From NCBI GenBank assembly GCA_023974075.1, contig CM043800.1:41194685-41258684 (forward strand): 64,000 bases of DNA. Reading direction: 5' to 3'. Below, piece by piece: positions 38,184 to 62,004 of the stretch (positions are counted from its first letter, which is position 1; each line of letters opens with the position of its first letter). This DNA comes from Chaenocephalus aceratus (taxonomy: Eukaryota > Chordata > Actinopteri > Perciformes > Channichthyidae). The position numbers were made by a program, and so were the translations under genes. Below the pieces are notes generated by a model. That model was given only the letters and a program-made list of their open reading frames with translations. It was not told where the DNA came from and did no database searches.

Positions 38184-39260
38184 TGAAGGAGTTTTGGGTC
38201 TACTTTTCTCCGCGCCGTTCCTAATGAGCTTGCTTTAAAAGAAGAAACACTCAAAACAACCAGGACGAGGGTTAAACAAAAATCTGTTTTAATCATAAAC
38301 GGTAATAATGCAATACCATATAATACATTACCATACAAAGCCATCATATGAGTAATGTCAGGAGTATGCCTACTCCTGGCCTTGTTCACAGGCTGCCCCG
38401 ACCTCCCAGTCCGGGCCGCGCGTGAAGAGAGGACGAAAACAACCCGTTGCACGTCCCAAAACCAACAAAGGGGTGGAGTTTCATTTGGGAGATACCAACA
38501 CGTTGTCTCACAGGGAATTAGCGCGGGCAGCTTTGAAAGCCACAGGTGTTGGGAAGGCCTGCAGGATGCACATCATTAAAATCAGGGAAAATGTCCCTCC
38601 CAATTTGTAAAGCCTATCGATGGTTTAACCCAGAAAACATTCTCAGGGATAATCTTTACACTCAAAACAGAAATCACCATTAATTCTGCATCTTCCTTCT
38701 TCACAAATAGCTTAAAACACTCTTTTGATAAACAGGTAAAAAGTCAAACAAAAAACTATTGTGCTCATCTATTTTTAAGAAAAAGGGAACATTGTTTCAG
38801 AAATCTATAAAAAACCTCTCTATATTGGAGAGGAAAAATGTACCTTTTGTTCCTTCAATTATTAACACACAGGAATGTATAAACCCACACATATACCATT
38901 AAAGATATGTAGATTTCCTTAAAACCTGGCCTGCCAGAGATTTAAAACAGAATATACTCTCCCCACACCAATCACCCTGCCTTGCATATCTTCACCTCCC
39001 CCACATAGCAATAAAACCCTTAACAGCCCTTTGTCTACCGCCATTTTAGTCCTCACATTTATGAAAGGATGAAACAGAGAAATCACTATAAAACACAAAC
39101 ACAGGTATTGCTTGAACAGTATTCACTTAACTGCTACTAGTTGATAATTACCAGAGAAACTCAACAGACCTCTTTTAGTGTCTGGAAATTGCAACAAGAC
39201 TTTCTGCCATTTAACATGTAACACACTTCTTTGGTACAATATCTCACATCAATTTCCACA
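38184..39260 (+). mobile_element. probable solo LTR of an endogenous retroelement
   Basis: The insertion runs TGAAGGAGTTTTGGGTC...CAATTTCCACA, so it has the TG...CA ends of an LTR, and it is flanked by GACG on both sides (38180-38183 and 39261-39264). The inverted sister element has the unoccupied site (GTAAGCGACGCCGCCTCTTA as read on its minus strand), which proves insertion with a 4-bp target duplication. A TATA-like TTTAAAAG near 38232 and AATAAA at 39010-39015 fit LTR control signals. No internal viral genes are present. A DNA element with the same ends is less likely. Confidence 0.65.
38422..38610 (+). CDS. 62-codon ORF inside the LTR-like insertion, unknown
   Basis: Starts MKRGRKQPVARPKTNKG and ends KIRENVPPNL before TAA. 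The N-terminus is strongly basic and the middle (LSHRELARAALKATG) is predicted helical by eye. The frame is open upstream to a possible acceptor (tgttcacag at about 38383-38391). I do not recognise the family; it could be the tail of a spliced accessory protein or chance. Confidence 0.3.
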   Translation: MKRGRKQPVARPKTNKGVEFHLGDTNTLSHRELARAALKATGVGKACRMHIIKIRENVPPNL

Positions 39261-39983
39261 GACGTCGCCTCTTAGCTCCAAAGCTCTTGCCTCTGGACCG
39301 ACAATTTTTTGGAGCTGGAAATGAAGCGGATTCCGGAGCTAAGAGTCGGCGCCGCTGCGGTGTGAACAGGAAAACCCGGCGCTTTTCAGGCTCTAGCTCC
39401 GAGCCGGAGCTGAAAAGGCGCTAGAGAAACGCAGCGCTTGGGTCCTTAGCTTGAAAAAAAAGATAAGAAGAGGAGGCGGAGCTAATGCCTGATCAGAATT
39501 CTACCGGAGATAAAGTTAAATTCAATTGTGATAAAACGCCATCCTGTTATAAACCACGTCAAGGATTACTTCTGAAACAGTATGGAGCTCAAATGCTTTT
39601 TCTCTTGCGGGTTTATCACAAGGTGAGTTCCTTTTTTTATTTCCTGCTTTTTAAACACATGTGCTCTCCAGTACAGGTTAGCTCTGAGTGTTAGCGAGGC
39701 TAGCTAATGTAAACAAAGACGAGATTACTTCCAAAACACGTGACGTCAGGCATTGTTTCTGATAGCAACTTTCTGTGGGTCCGCTGCTGATTTGACGTCA
39801 GTACGGATGGAATCTATATCCGCTCGTTGTACACCCGTTTTTAAAAGATTTGGGTACGGAGGAAAAGAGAGAGGGTTTTATTTTCTGACACTGCATGAGT
39901 TCCCCGACGCACCAGGGACACATAGGCCTATGTATGTATAAAAGACATCACAAAGTGCATTTTGCATGATAGGTTCCCTTAAA

Positions 39984-41240
39984 CAATTCATCCGGAGGGA
40001 ACTACACTTTATGGCATCCTTCAAAACATTACACTTTAACACACAAATATCACCCTTATTTTGCGGTATGTCGACATCCACTGCTTCTATTTTGGTCAAT
40101 CACTGTAAACAAATGGTTTTATTGGTTGAAGGTTGTTTTTTTCAAGTAGGTCACCTTTTTTGGTTATCTGTGTTTGGTAATTTTCCAACACATTCTCACT
40201 CCCAACTCGTACTATAGTGACGTTATGTCAGGATCCCTTGGCGTCACCATCAAACGCAGTGGGGGGGCCCTTTAGCTTCAATTTACAACTGTCAGGGAGT
40301 CCCATTGACTTGCATAGAGCTCCCTGAACGTTGGTAATAGACGATGGGATTGAGGAGAAATGCTCTCCGCAGACCCATTCTCACAGCGTTTATCAACCTT
40401 TTTCTAACTGAATATCAAGCCACACTTATTGTTTTTACTTCTTTATTTTAATTGTATAATCAAACCTTTTGTTGCCGTCAGTTAGGGAGAGAGTAGGGGC
40501 TCAGAATACTGAAATCTGTATTGTTTCATTGTTCTTTCCTTCTAATTTTGTATTATTTTCTAAACCACACACTGTTATTTACTCAACAATAAGACCGTTT
40601 TGTCATTTATTTGGTTGATTGTATAAAGTCAGACTTTTGGAGTCCGTCAGGAATGTTCTAGAGTCTGTTTCCATAAGTGATGTGATGTATTTAGTTGTGT
40701 AGCTGATTGTTAACCGCTATCTTAGTTTATCCCTATCTATAAGCAATGTCATGTTTTACTCCGTTGTCAACGGTGATTAAATGTGCTGCAGAACATTGCT
40801 TTTGTCTTTTTCTTGAAAACATCAGTAGGCTTTAATCAAGTCTGGAGTAACGTCTTATTCACAATGATGTAACATGTTTTATGAAAATTAGACAAAAGGA
40901 GATCAGGCCTCAATATGCAGTCATGTAGTCAACATGTATATTTTCTAGTCTTTTAATTTGTATTGTCTTTTTATGCTGCTGCTACGCAAACATTTCCCAA
41001 TTTGGGATCAATAAAGTACCTCTTATCTTATCTTACCTTATTTTGGTGACTAAACATACGTTTTTGGGGCCTAGAAACCCATATTGATTATATCATTAGC
41101 ACATCCAATATGTTGGATGTGTGACTCTATTAAACCCGGTGAAAGGGCGACTTGTTTCAAGTTCCGGTTGAAACTATTTGGGAAGTGTCAACATGACATG
41201 AGAGCAGGAGTTTAAAAAGATGCCATCTCCACCTCGAAGC
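39984..41240. other. intergenic with repeat fragments
   Basis: Contains a dispersed block near 40200-40400 (CTTGGCGTCACCATCAAACG, GGGAGTCCCATTGACTTGCA), and at 40985-41040 a LINE-like 3' tail (TTTGGGATCAATAAAGTACC followed by TCTTATCTTATCTTA). No gene is supported. Confidence 0.5.
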
Positions 41241-41329
41241 AGAAGTCTACTGAACCGTCACATCAGAGACGCTCTCATCAGGACGGCAGCAGGACTTTGT
41301 TCAGGACCAAAGGAAACATAATCCAGGAT

Positions 41330-44300
41330 ATGGGTAATTACAGAATATTCCAGAGTTTATGTGTGTTTGTGTCTAAGATACATCCTATCATATGTTTTTC
41401 TTTGTCTTTACCAACATGGTTTGCTATCTATGACTATATATGCGTAAATTGCTTCTGAGGCTTGACCACTCCGTAGCAGCACATTATTTTAAAAATCCAA
41501 ATTAATTTAAGATTGAATCTTTACAATGATAATTGATCATCTCTGCTGAACATAGAGACATCATGTTTAATGCATTTGGGATCTTTTTAGAGTGAATTAA
41601 GGAAGAAGCTTGTAGTTTATCAATATGTTAACCACGCATGATGAACTATTGCACTAAATACTAAATGTGCTCCATCTTCAACAATAACATGTACAAATGT
41701 TTTATTTATAAGATTTGAGTTTGTCTAATTGGTCTTTAATCTCGTTTTAAAAGTCAGCACGATACACTTCTCCGTGTGTTTTTAGTTCTGCTTTCCTGCT
41801 CCTGATGCTTTGCGTGACGGCAACTGATTTCACATCGATGAGTTTGATTATAAACTCCATCCTTTAGTGAAGTGGTTCCTCATGCGTGCTGAACATAATG
41901 GGAGGGAAGCTGCATATCTGATGAAACAGTATGTGTTTATCTTCCAGAGGAAATCACAGAAGAAGCTGACTATGTGAATGCACCAGAAGGCCCTGCGGAT
42001 AAAAAGGCAACGCGTCCAGGTGAGCTGTGAACACAAGCAAACATGAGATTTATTCAACAGTCATATTATTTCAATAAAATAGTGATGAAAGTTAAAAATG
42101 TGAATATTAAATCAGCTCTTTTTATTTTATATTAACTGTTAATTCATGTTCAGTTACGTTACTCAGTCCAGAGGCCGCTATTATTCAATGCATTTTCCAC
42201 CAATGGCAGTGTGTTTGCTGATAGCCATTATACAATCCATCTTTTGTCCAATGGTTTTTGAAGTTTGATCATATTGGGAGTTAAATTCACATCAATGTAT
42301 ACTTAATAATAATAATAATAATAATGTCTTGTTTTTCAATACTGGACATAATTTATTACAATTCTATTTCTGCGATCTCAACCATATTCAATGTAAATAC
42401 TGCTATAGCAGTTTTACATGTAAAATATATGTATTTTAGTATTGAAAAATAAAAATGTATGTTATTATAGTTTTCTTAAAATAGTTTTCTATCTGTGTTT
42501 TATTTTAATTTTAATGTATGTACCACAACACCAAGTCAAATCCCCCCTATGTTAACCTACCTGGTAATAAACCAGTTTCTGATTCTGATAAACTTCATAA
42601 AAACTTAACACATTACGTCTAGATTTTTCAGAGGACACCAAAAAAGGATCGGCACCAGAAGGCCCCGTGGATACAAAGGCATCCCCTCCAGGTGCATGAT
42701 CAATACATTTCACTATTGAATACTGTTAACACGTTTAAAAAAACAAAGATAAAGGTAAAACAGTGAGATAGTGACTATGGTTACAATTGCTAAGATATTT
42801 TTGTGGAGTGTTTATAATGTATTATAATATGTATGTATTATAATACATAATGTTAAATGCCTGTTAAATGATGTACTAAACTCCTGAGCTTGCACTTGTG
42901 TTTCAAGTATTTTATATGTTTATATATTGCATGTTGTAACCAACCTGCAGCCACAGTTTTTAGACTAAACTGTATCTGTGTATATGACTTTAAAACCTTT
43001 GAAACCTTTGTTTAGGTTTTTAACAGAATGCTTGTTTTTCAGGCTTGAGGTTTGTTCTTCCGATAGCAGTGTGTTGGATCATACTGTTATCCATCATGGG
43101 TCATGGGTGAGTATCTTCTGTGTGAATGTCAGTTCAACAGTTTGTATTACATGTGACCTGAAGCTCTGTAACTCTGTCTGTCGATCCAACATCTCCCCTC
43201 TCGTTTGCTGCCACACATTTTGCAATAGGAAGCTGACATGTGGCGTGAAAGTGAAGCGTGTGTGACGGTGTTTGCTTGTTTTGCTAATTGGGCAAAAAGC
43301 CGCAGTTTAAAGTTGTTCCTGTTAATCGGTATGCTCCATGACTTATCCTTCCCGATGTTCAAACTGGCTCTGTGCAAATACAGTGGGGCAAACAAGTATT
43401 TAGTCAGCCACCAATTGTGCAAGTTCTCCCACTTAAAAAGATGAGAGGCCTGTAATTTTCATCCTAGGTACACTTCAACTATGAGAGACAGTTTGGGGGG
43501 AAAGAATCCAGGAAATCACATTGTAGGATTTTTAATGAATTAATTGGTAAATTCCTCGGTAAAATAAGTATTTGGTCACCTACAAACAAACAAGATTTCT
43601 GGCTCTCACAGACCTGTAACTTCTTCTTTAAGAGCCTCCTCTGTCCTCCACTCGTTAACTGTATTAATGGCACCTGTTTGAACTCGTTATCAGTATAAAA
43701 GACACCTGTCCACAACCTCAAACAGTCACACTCCAAACTCCACTATGGCCAAGACCAAAGAGCTGTCAAAGGACACCATGAACACAATTGTAGACCTGCA
43801 CCAGGCTGGGAAGACTGCATCTGCAATAGGTAAGCAGCTTGGTGTGAAGAAATCTACTGTGGGAGCAATTATTAGAAAATGGAAGACATACAAGACCACT
43901 GATAATCTCCCTCGATCTGGGGCTCCACGCAAGATCTCACCCCGTGGGGTCAAAGTGATCACAAGAACGGTGAGCAAAAATCCCAGAACCACACGGGGGG
44001 ACCTGTCAATGACCTGCAGAGAGCTGGGACCAAAGTAACAAAGGCTACCATCAGTAACACACTACGCCACCAGGGACTCAAATCCTGCAGTGCCAGATGT
44101 GTCCCCCTGCTTAAGCCAGTACATGTCCAGGCCCATCTGAAGTCTGCTAGAGAGCATTTAGATGATCCAGAAGAGGATTGGGAGAATGGCATATGGTCAG
44201 ATGAAAACAAAATAGAACTTTTTGGTAAAAACTCAACTAGACGTGTTTGGAGGAGAAAAAATGCTGAGTTGCATCCAAAGAACAACTTACCTACTGTGAA

Positions 44301-46870
44301 ACATGGGAGTGGAAACATCATGCTTTGGGGCTGTTTCTCTGCAAAGGGACCAGGACGACTGATCCGTGTAAAGGAAAGAATGAATGGGGCCATGTATCGT
44401 GAGATTTTGAGTGACAACCTCCTTCCATCAGCAAGGGCATTGAAGATGAAACGTGGCTGGGTCTTTCAGCATGACAATGATCCCAAACACACCGCCCGGG
44501 CAATGAAGGAGTGGCTTCGTAAGAAGCATTTCAAGGTCCTGGAGTGGCCTAGCCAGTCTCCAGATCTCAACCCCATAGAAAATCTTTGGAGGGAGTTGAA
44601 AGTCCGTGTTGCCCAGCGACAGCCCCAAAACATCACTGCTCTAGAGGAGATCTGCATGGAGGAATGGGCCAAAATACCAGCAACAGTGAAAACCTTGTGA
44701 AGACTTACAGAAAACGTTTGGAGTCTATCAAGGGACGGGGAGCGGATGCCGTAGAGAAGTGAGTTACAGTAGTCAAGGTGGGAGGAAATAAAGGTAGGAT
44801 AGGTCGTTCAGTTGCAGGGCAGGTAAGAGAAACTTTTTTCAAAATGTAAACATATTGTGGGTTTTGTATAAATTCCCTGTGTTAGTCTGTACCACTTTTA
44901 GAGTGAGGTTTTGTTTAGTTCCTGATTTAGTGTGTGTTATTTCTTTGTATGTACACAGACTCCTTTTTAAGAGTCCTCCCTTTGTTTGGTTATTTGTCAA
45001 CCTGTGCCATTTTGGCCCTTTTGTTTGTTCAGGCTGCATGCCTGCCATTTTGTTTACTGCTGCTACTTAAAATAAATCACTTATAATTATACCAATACCA
45101 ATCTGGTTGTGTTTCTTCCCTTTGGTTCCCCTAGCCTAATAGGGAACGTAACAATAAGTCACTCAAATTCATCATTTGCAGTTAAATAGGTTTTGCACCA
45201 TTACTGTTTTCTCACTCACTTCCACCTATGTGAATATTATCATTGTACTGTACTTGGGTTTAATTCAGAGGTACATGTACTTGATTTGAGTATTTCATTT
45301 TGTTGCTATACTTTGTACTTCTACTTCTCTACAGTTCAGAGGTACATAGTGTACGTTCAATCCACTACATGTATTTAATACTTTTAGTAACTTCACAGAT
45401 GTGGATGAATGATGTGAAATCTAACCAAGTGTTGAATCAGACTTTAGTTCCACCTGGAGTAAATCCACCAGCTACCCTGCAGTCTACAAAGTACTTCAGA
45501 CTAGCTGCACCTTCACCAGCTTTGAGAACACTTTCATGATCAATCATTATAAAACATATCATATTATTCTGAAATGGACCAATCTGCACAACGACTACTT
45601 TCACTGTCTTTCACTATATTTTGATGAGAATACTTTTCTACTTTCACTTGAGGAACATTTTGAATGCAGGACTTTTACTGTAACAGAGTATTCCTACACT
45701 CTGGTACTTCTACTTTTACTCAAGAACAAGATCTGAGTACTTCTACTTTTACTAAGTACAAGATCTGAGTACTTCTACTTTTACTCAAGAACAAGATCTG
45801 AGTACTTCTACTTTTACTCAAGTACAAGATCTGAGTACTTCTCCCATCCCTGCCAAAAAGTATAAATGGGCCCCTTTAAGAAACCTTTTCAGGCACAACG
45901 TGGCGATAATCATTATCCATAACATAAAATAAAAACAATTTATAAACCCACTACCTCCTGCAAACGTCAGATATAGACGAATATAAACTCACTGGTGACA
46001 CAGTGCAACACCAAAGACAGATATTTATCTTAGCAGTTGGTAGAAACCAAAAACAGAGGTGAACTGAAAAGTGAATATTTGACTCGCCTTCATCAGATTG
46101 ACACAACCAGCTCTGAATGAATCATCATGTGGCTCTGTAACTGCTGCATGTTTAAATTAGCAACTGATTGCAAACAAGTTCCTCAACTTGAAGGGTAATG
46201 ATGTGTCATGTGTTGTATAACGAATTTGTGTTGGCTGCCCCCATAGCTGACAAAACAAGTTTAATGCAGGTTTGTAAATTAAAAAAACGTTTACATAAAA
46301 AATAAATGTATTTCAACGATCTCATTCACAGAGAATGTGGCTTTACGTGGAAGAGCGAGCATGTCAGAGCGTATTGCCGACTTGTATGGATTTGCCTCCA
46401 ATGCTATTGATGGAAACCGTGAATCTAACTACTCTGCTGGATCATGCACCTCCACTGTTGAGATGGCCAACCCCTGGTGGAGAGTGGACCTGCTGGAGTC
46501 CTCATCACCTCCATCATCATCATCATCAACAGAGGAGACTGCTGTGCAGGAAAGCTCAACACGGCAAGGGTTCACATCGGAAACTCTTTAGAAAACAACG
46601 GCGCTTCAAACCCAGTGTGAGTGATCGTAATGATTTCTTAGTTACAGGATTTAATTGTTCTTTCAAATACGGTCAAATGTTGGTTACAAAATTATGTTAT
46701 GAACTGCTTCCTCTGTCTCTTTTAGGGCCGGTATAATTTATCACATCCCTTCAGGCATGTCTCTAAAAATTACTTTTACCGAACATGTGGAGGGACGTTA
46801 TGTGACCGTGGTTTAAAGAAAACCCTAACACTCTGCGAGGGGGAGGTCTACGGTTACCGTGTTCCAACAG
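41330..46870 (+). CDS. F-type lectin (fucolectin), secreted, 6 exons seen
   Basis: Fucose-binding innate-immune lectin of fish. Exons: 41330-41333 (ATG G), 41786-41841 (signal peptide, [17 protein letters not shown]), 41948-42019, 42632-42691, 46332-46616 and 46726-46870. Exons 3 and 4 are short homologous linkers ([10 protein letters not shown] and [10 protein letters not shown]). Exons 5-6 are the F-type domain: [48 protein letters not shown], then [10 protein letters not shown] with the adjacent cysteines, [15 protein letters not shown], and [13 protein letters not shown] to EVYGYRV. Single-base losses are implied in G-run 41332-41334, near 46499-46503 and in T-run 46812-46814; with these every exon phase agrees. 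In RGDCC-E-R the last two residues are A-G-K, so sugar affinity may differ. The sequence leaves exon 6 in phase 1 and the 3' end was not found. A TATA-like TTTAAAAAG lies about 115 bp upstream. Confidence 0.82.
43381..44725 (+). mobile_element. Tc1-like transposon, 3'-truncated (F-lectin intron 4)
   Basis: The left inverted repeat starts at the TA site (ATA/CAGTGGGGCAAACAAGTA) and continues TTAGTCAGCCACCAATTGTG. The expected right repeat is missing: homology stops near 44723 after AGAAAACGTTTGG, and unrelated sequence follows. It cannot move with one end. The same family left a 100-bp end at 9088. Confidence 0.9.
43745..44723 (+). pseudogene. Tc1 transposase (DD34E), frameshifted
   Basis: N-terminal paired-type helix-turn-helix ([38 protein letters not shown]), then DDE residues in [23 protein letters not shown] and [12 protein letters not shown]. 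One base is missing near 44005 (ACCTGTCAATGAC where the frame needs ACCTGGTC), moving the rest to another frame, and about four bases are lost near 44686, which ends the protein early at KTL. Confidence 0.9.
45235..45850 (+). repeat. dispersed teleost repeat, copy 2, ending in a 33-bp tandem repeat
   Basis: Homologous to 2860-3285. At its right end, 45704-45845, CTGAGTACTTCTACTTTTAC + TCAAGAACAAGAT is repeated about four times. Confidence 0.8.
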
Positions 46871-48000
46871 GTGAGAATTAAATATAATTGGAGAGCCAAC
46901 CAAGATTTCATTTAGACAAATCTTGCTAATTTTCTAACTATGGTTTGACTAACCATAGTTTTAACCACATTTGGCACATCTACATGTATACTGTATTTGA
47001 TCCAAATGTTTCTTAACTCTGACATCTAACTTAGTAAGAAGCAACAGCTAGGTTATTTTAGCATCTTGAAAATGATTCATGGGCAATATCATTTGATAAA
47101 TAATTGGAGGAAACAGAGGTGACAATTTGACTTGCCAATCAACATGAACAAAAACAGGATAATGTCTTTCCATTCTGCTTTTTTATCAATCAAGCAAACA
47201 AGTCAGACCTTAATGGGGACATTATTAATTAAGATCAACCAGTTTTGGATAAAACGTCTAACAAGTTACATGGAATCTAATCTAATAATCGGATAATTTG
47301 CACTTAAATTAAACTGTGTGCATACCCTGAAACACATATTTCTCCATGAATGTATACCAAAGCAAAGCTGAATCCTTCAAGTTGCAAAGGGCATCTTCAA
47401 TGCTGTTTCAACTGTTTCCTTTATAGATATTGTCATGTGGTATGCATGGTGACCAAGTCAGTTAGTTGGCATGAAACAGGAGCTGTTGACGGGAAGTTGT
47501 TGTTGCTATGGAAACAACATGACTGTATCTGATATCTTCTACATATGAAGACGGAGAAAGTAAAGAATACAGTTTACGTTTAAATGTTAGCACCCCCCGA
47601 AGAGGCACAAGCTCTTACGTTGAGTCTGGAGTTTCAATACATTCTAAATCATCAGTAAAGTCTATGACCATATTTCGGAGGGATATGCTACATATTAACT
47701 TTCAATTTTATACATTTCAGTTCTTTAATAACATTACTTAATTAACACTTTACTTTCCTGACACAGTTCCACTAACATATATTCACTGTCGATTGTTATT
47801 TTTTAATATTCTTTGCGGAATTTGGCCGTGTAAAATATCCTCTTGGGTTGCCGTACAGCCAATGTGTGACGTCATTAGTAAGCGTACTGTGGCTATGATT
47901 CCCGCCTCCAACCGTTCTTATTATACATCCATGCTCCAACCTAGCAACTGTACTACATTTAACACATGTAGGCCTATCGGTACCAGTAAAGGAGGAAGGG
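46871..48000. other. no feature recognised (3' part of F-lectin locus and intergenic)
   Basis: The remaining 3' exon of the F-lectin should lie here but could not be picked out. Open frames at 47350-47532 and 47793-48035 lack domains. Confidence 0.5.
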
Positions 48001-48379
48001 AGGTGACCAAACATAAGACAGAGAGCAGGAAATAGCACCCGAGGGTGGGGAAGGAGCAGGGAAGGAGCCATAGCTAGCTATCAAGCTAAAGTAGCTACCG
48101 TTAGCAAACCCGAAAGGAGTGTCAGCAACTGTGGAGTTAAAGTCGCTACGAGAAGGAGAGTTGTGAGTGCTTAAGCTGTAGTAACGTGTGATTACAACGT
48201 CAGGTATCTGCCGTGATCAAGAATTTGTAAAACGATCGATTTAGTTTAAGATAATATAAGCTATCAGCAGCAGAGCAGACACAACAGGGTAGCCCGGAGT
48301 TGACAACACGCTTACCGCAATAGTGAGGGTCCAGTAGGAAAAGTTCTTTGCAATCCGCCAAAAACCGGAAGAAGAAGAG
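48001..48379 (+). promoter_or_regulatory. candidate promoter and non-coding first exon of the zinc-finger gene
   Basis: A strong donor (GAAGAAGAG/GTGAGTGG) at 48379 follows unusually GC-balanced sequence, while the next coding exon begins at an acceptor at 49116 with 35 nt of 5' UTR before its ATG. An untranslated exon ending at 48379 is the simplest reading. ACCGGAAG at 48364-48371 is an ETS-type core close to the donor. The transcription start is not determined. Confidence 0.4.
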
Positions 48380-48914
48380 GTGAGTGGATTAAACATCTGC
48401 AGAGGTTTCATTAAGTGTATTTACACCTGTTAGCTTACAGTTAATCACGAATCAGAAGTTATCTTATTTAACACAACAGCTGCAATCTTGGAAGAAAGAA
48501 ACTCACAAAAAAACTTTAAAATGTGCGCCAAAAATAGTCTCAACATATCTTTAAATAAAGACTAAAAGCCATCGGCTAACAGCTAAAGTCTAAAAACTAT
48601 CGGCTAAAGTCTAAAAGCTATCTGCTAGCCTTATGAACGCAGCCCCAGGTGTGTGCGTGTGTGTTTTATTCTCATTCAGGTGGAGGAAATACCTTAAGTA
48701 AACGCTCCCTTTCTACCTTCAGCATATTGTTTTAGTCCGGTAACTCTTCTTTATTACCGTTAGCATTCTGGTTTCTGTTGGGTAACTCCTTTATGTTACA
48801 GGATGAATCCTCAGTTGATTGACTTGTTGTTTCTAGTCTCCTCCTGACTGACTGAGTCCTGGAGCTGTGAGTTTCTCCTCTTCAGTGAAGCAGCTTTATT
48901 ACTGTCTCCTATTG

Positions 48915-49018
48915 TCGCAGACAAAGTAGCATTACATGGAAATACTCAAGTAAAGTAAAGTACCTCTAAATAGTACTGAAGAACAGTACTTGAGTAAATG
49001 TTACTTCTCACCTCTGCT
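48915..49018 (+). repeat. ACTCAAGTAAAGTA dispersed repeat, second copy
   Basis: Shares ATACTCAAGTAAAGTA and ACAGTACTTGAGTAAAT with 6825-6945. Confidence 0.6.
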
Positions 49019-49151
49019 ATGAACCTACGAAGTAGCTGTGGATTAGTTTAGTTGTGTCTGTCGGTTGTATTGAGTTGTCTTGTTTTGTGTCAGCTCTAGT
49101 TTTGTTGATTTATTTCAGAGACCCAGCCGGAGAAGGAGCACTGAGAGCAGC

Positions 49152-61524
<12,373 letters not shown>

Positions 61525-62004
61525 TGGTTTTAAGAGTGTAGGGCCCTGATTTAAGCTTATTTAGTTTTTTCACAGTTTACAATAAACAACCCCCATCTAT
61601 TGGCCATGCGTTGGGTGATCCTTTTTCCCATTACAGATCCCATCCCAACAGTGCCATCTGTTGACATAACATCAGAATTGACAGGCATAATGTTTACTGT
61701 TCCTTTAAGTTTCGTGTTCTGGCTGTCCGTCTGCTGACAGGGCACTGATTCAAACAGCTGACATTATTGCAGCATTAAATCCAAGCCATTGTCCAATACA
61801 GCTTATGTATCCAATATACAATCCAGTTTTAGTGCTGCACATACCCGGCCGCTTTCCCAGACTTGGTTCTCTGCATCTCCTTTCGCTGTCTTGATGAGCG
61901 CAGGTGGTGACAATTTTCAGCTGATTGTGGCGTGTTGTCCAGCTGATCCGGGATGAAGGTGTCAGTTGTGAAGTAATCCAATTGTTTGTCCGGTGAAAAC
62001 GATC
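61525..62004. other. zinc-finger gene 3' flank, nothing further recognised
   Basis: Likely 3' UTR; CAATAAAC near 61580 is only a weak polyadenylation match. Open frames on the minus strand have no domains. Confidence 0.5.

Larger units (their letters stand above)
37340..39400 (+). mobile_element. GCTTTCACACCAGCGCTTTTC element, copy 1
   Basis: Left end GCTTTCACACCAGCGCTTTTC; the right side carries CGGTGTGAACAGGAAAAC and GGCGCTTTTCAGG in inverted sense. The same element lies inverted at about 51040-54520, with matching blocks such as GCAGCGGCCGCTCTAAAGTA and GTTTCTCTGGTATAAAACGG. Copy 1 contains the 1,077-bp LTR-like insertion at 38184; copy 2 lacks it. No transposase; superfamily not assigned. 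Confidence 0.7.
37194..39983. mobile_element. outer MITE with GGACCTATCATGC ends, host of two further insertions
   Basis: TAAAGTGGACCTATCATGC on the left is mirrored by GCATGATAGGTTCCCTTAA on the right. The interior is split by the CTTTCACACC element at about 37340-39400. The flanks 39400-39960 contain only short open frames without domains. Confidence 0.7.

Noticed and set aside
43745..44700. Tc1 copy as a possibly active transposon
   Set aside because: The right inverted repeat is missing and the transposase has two lesions.
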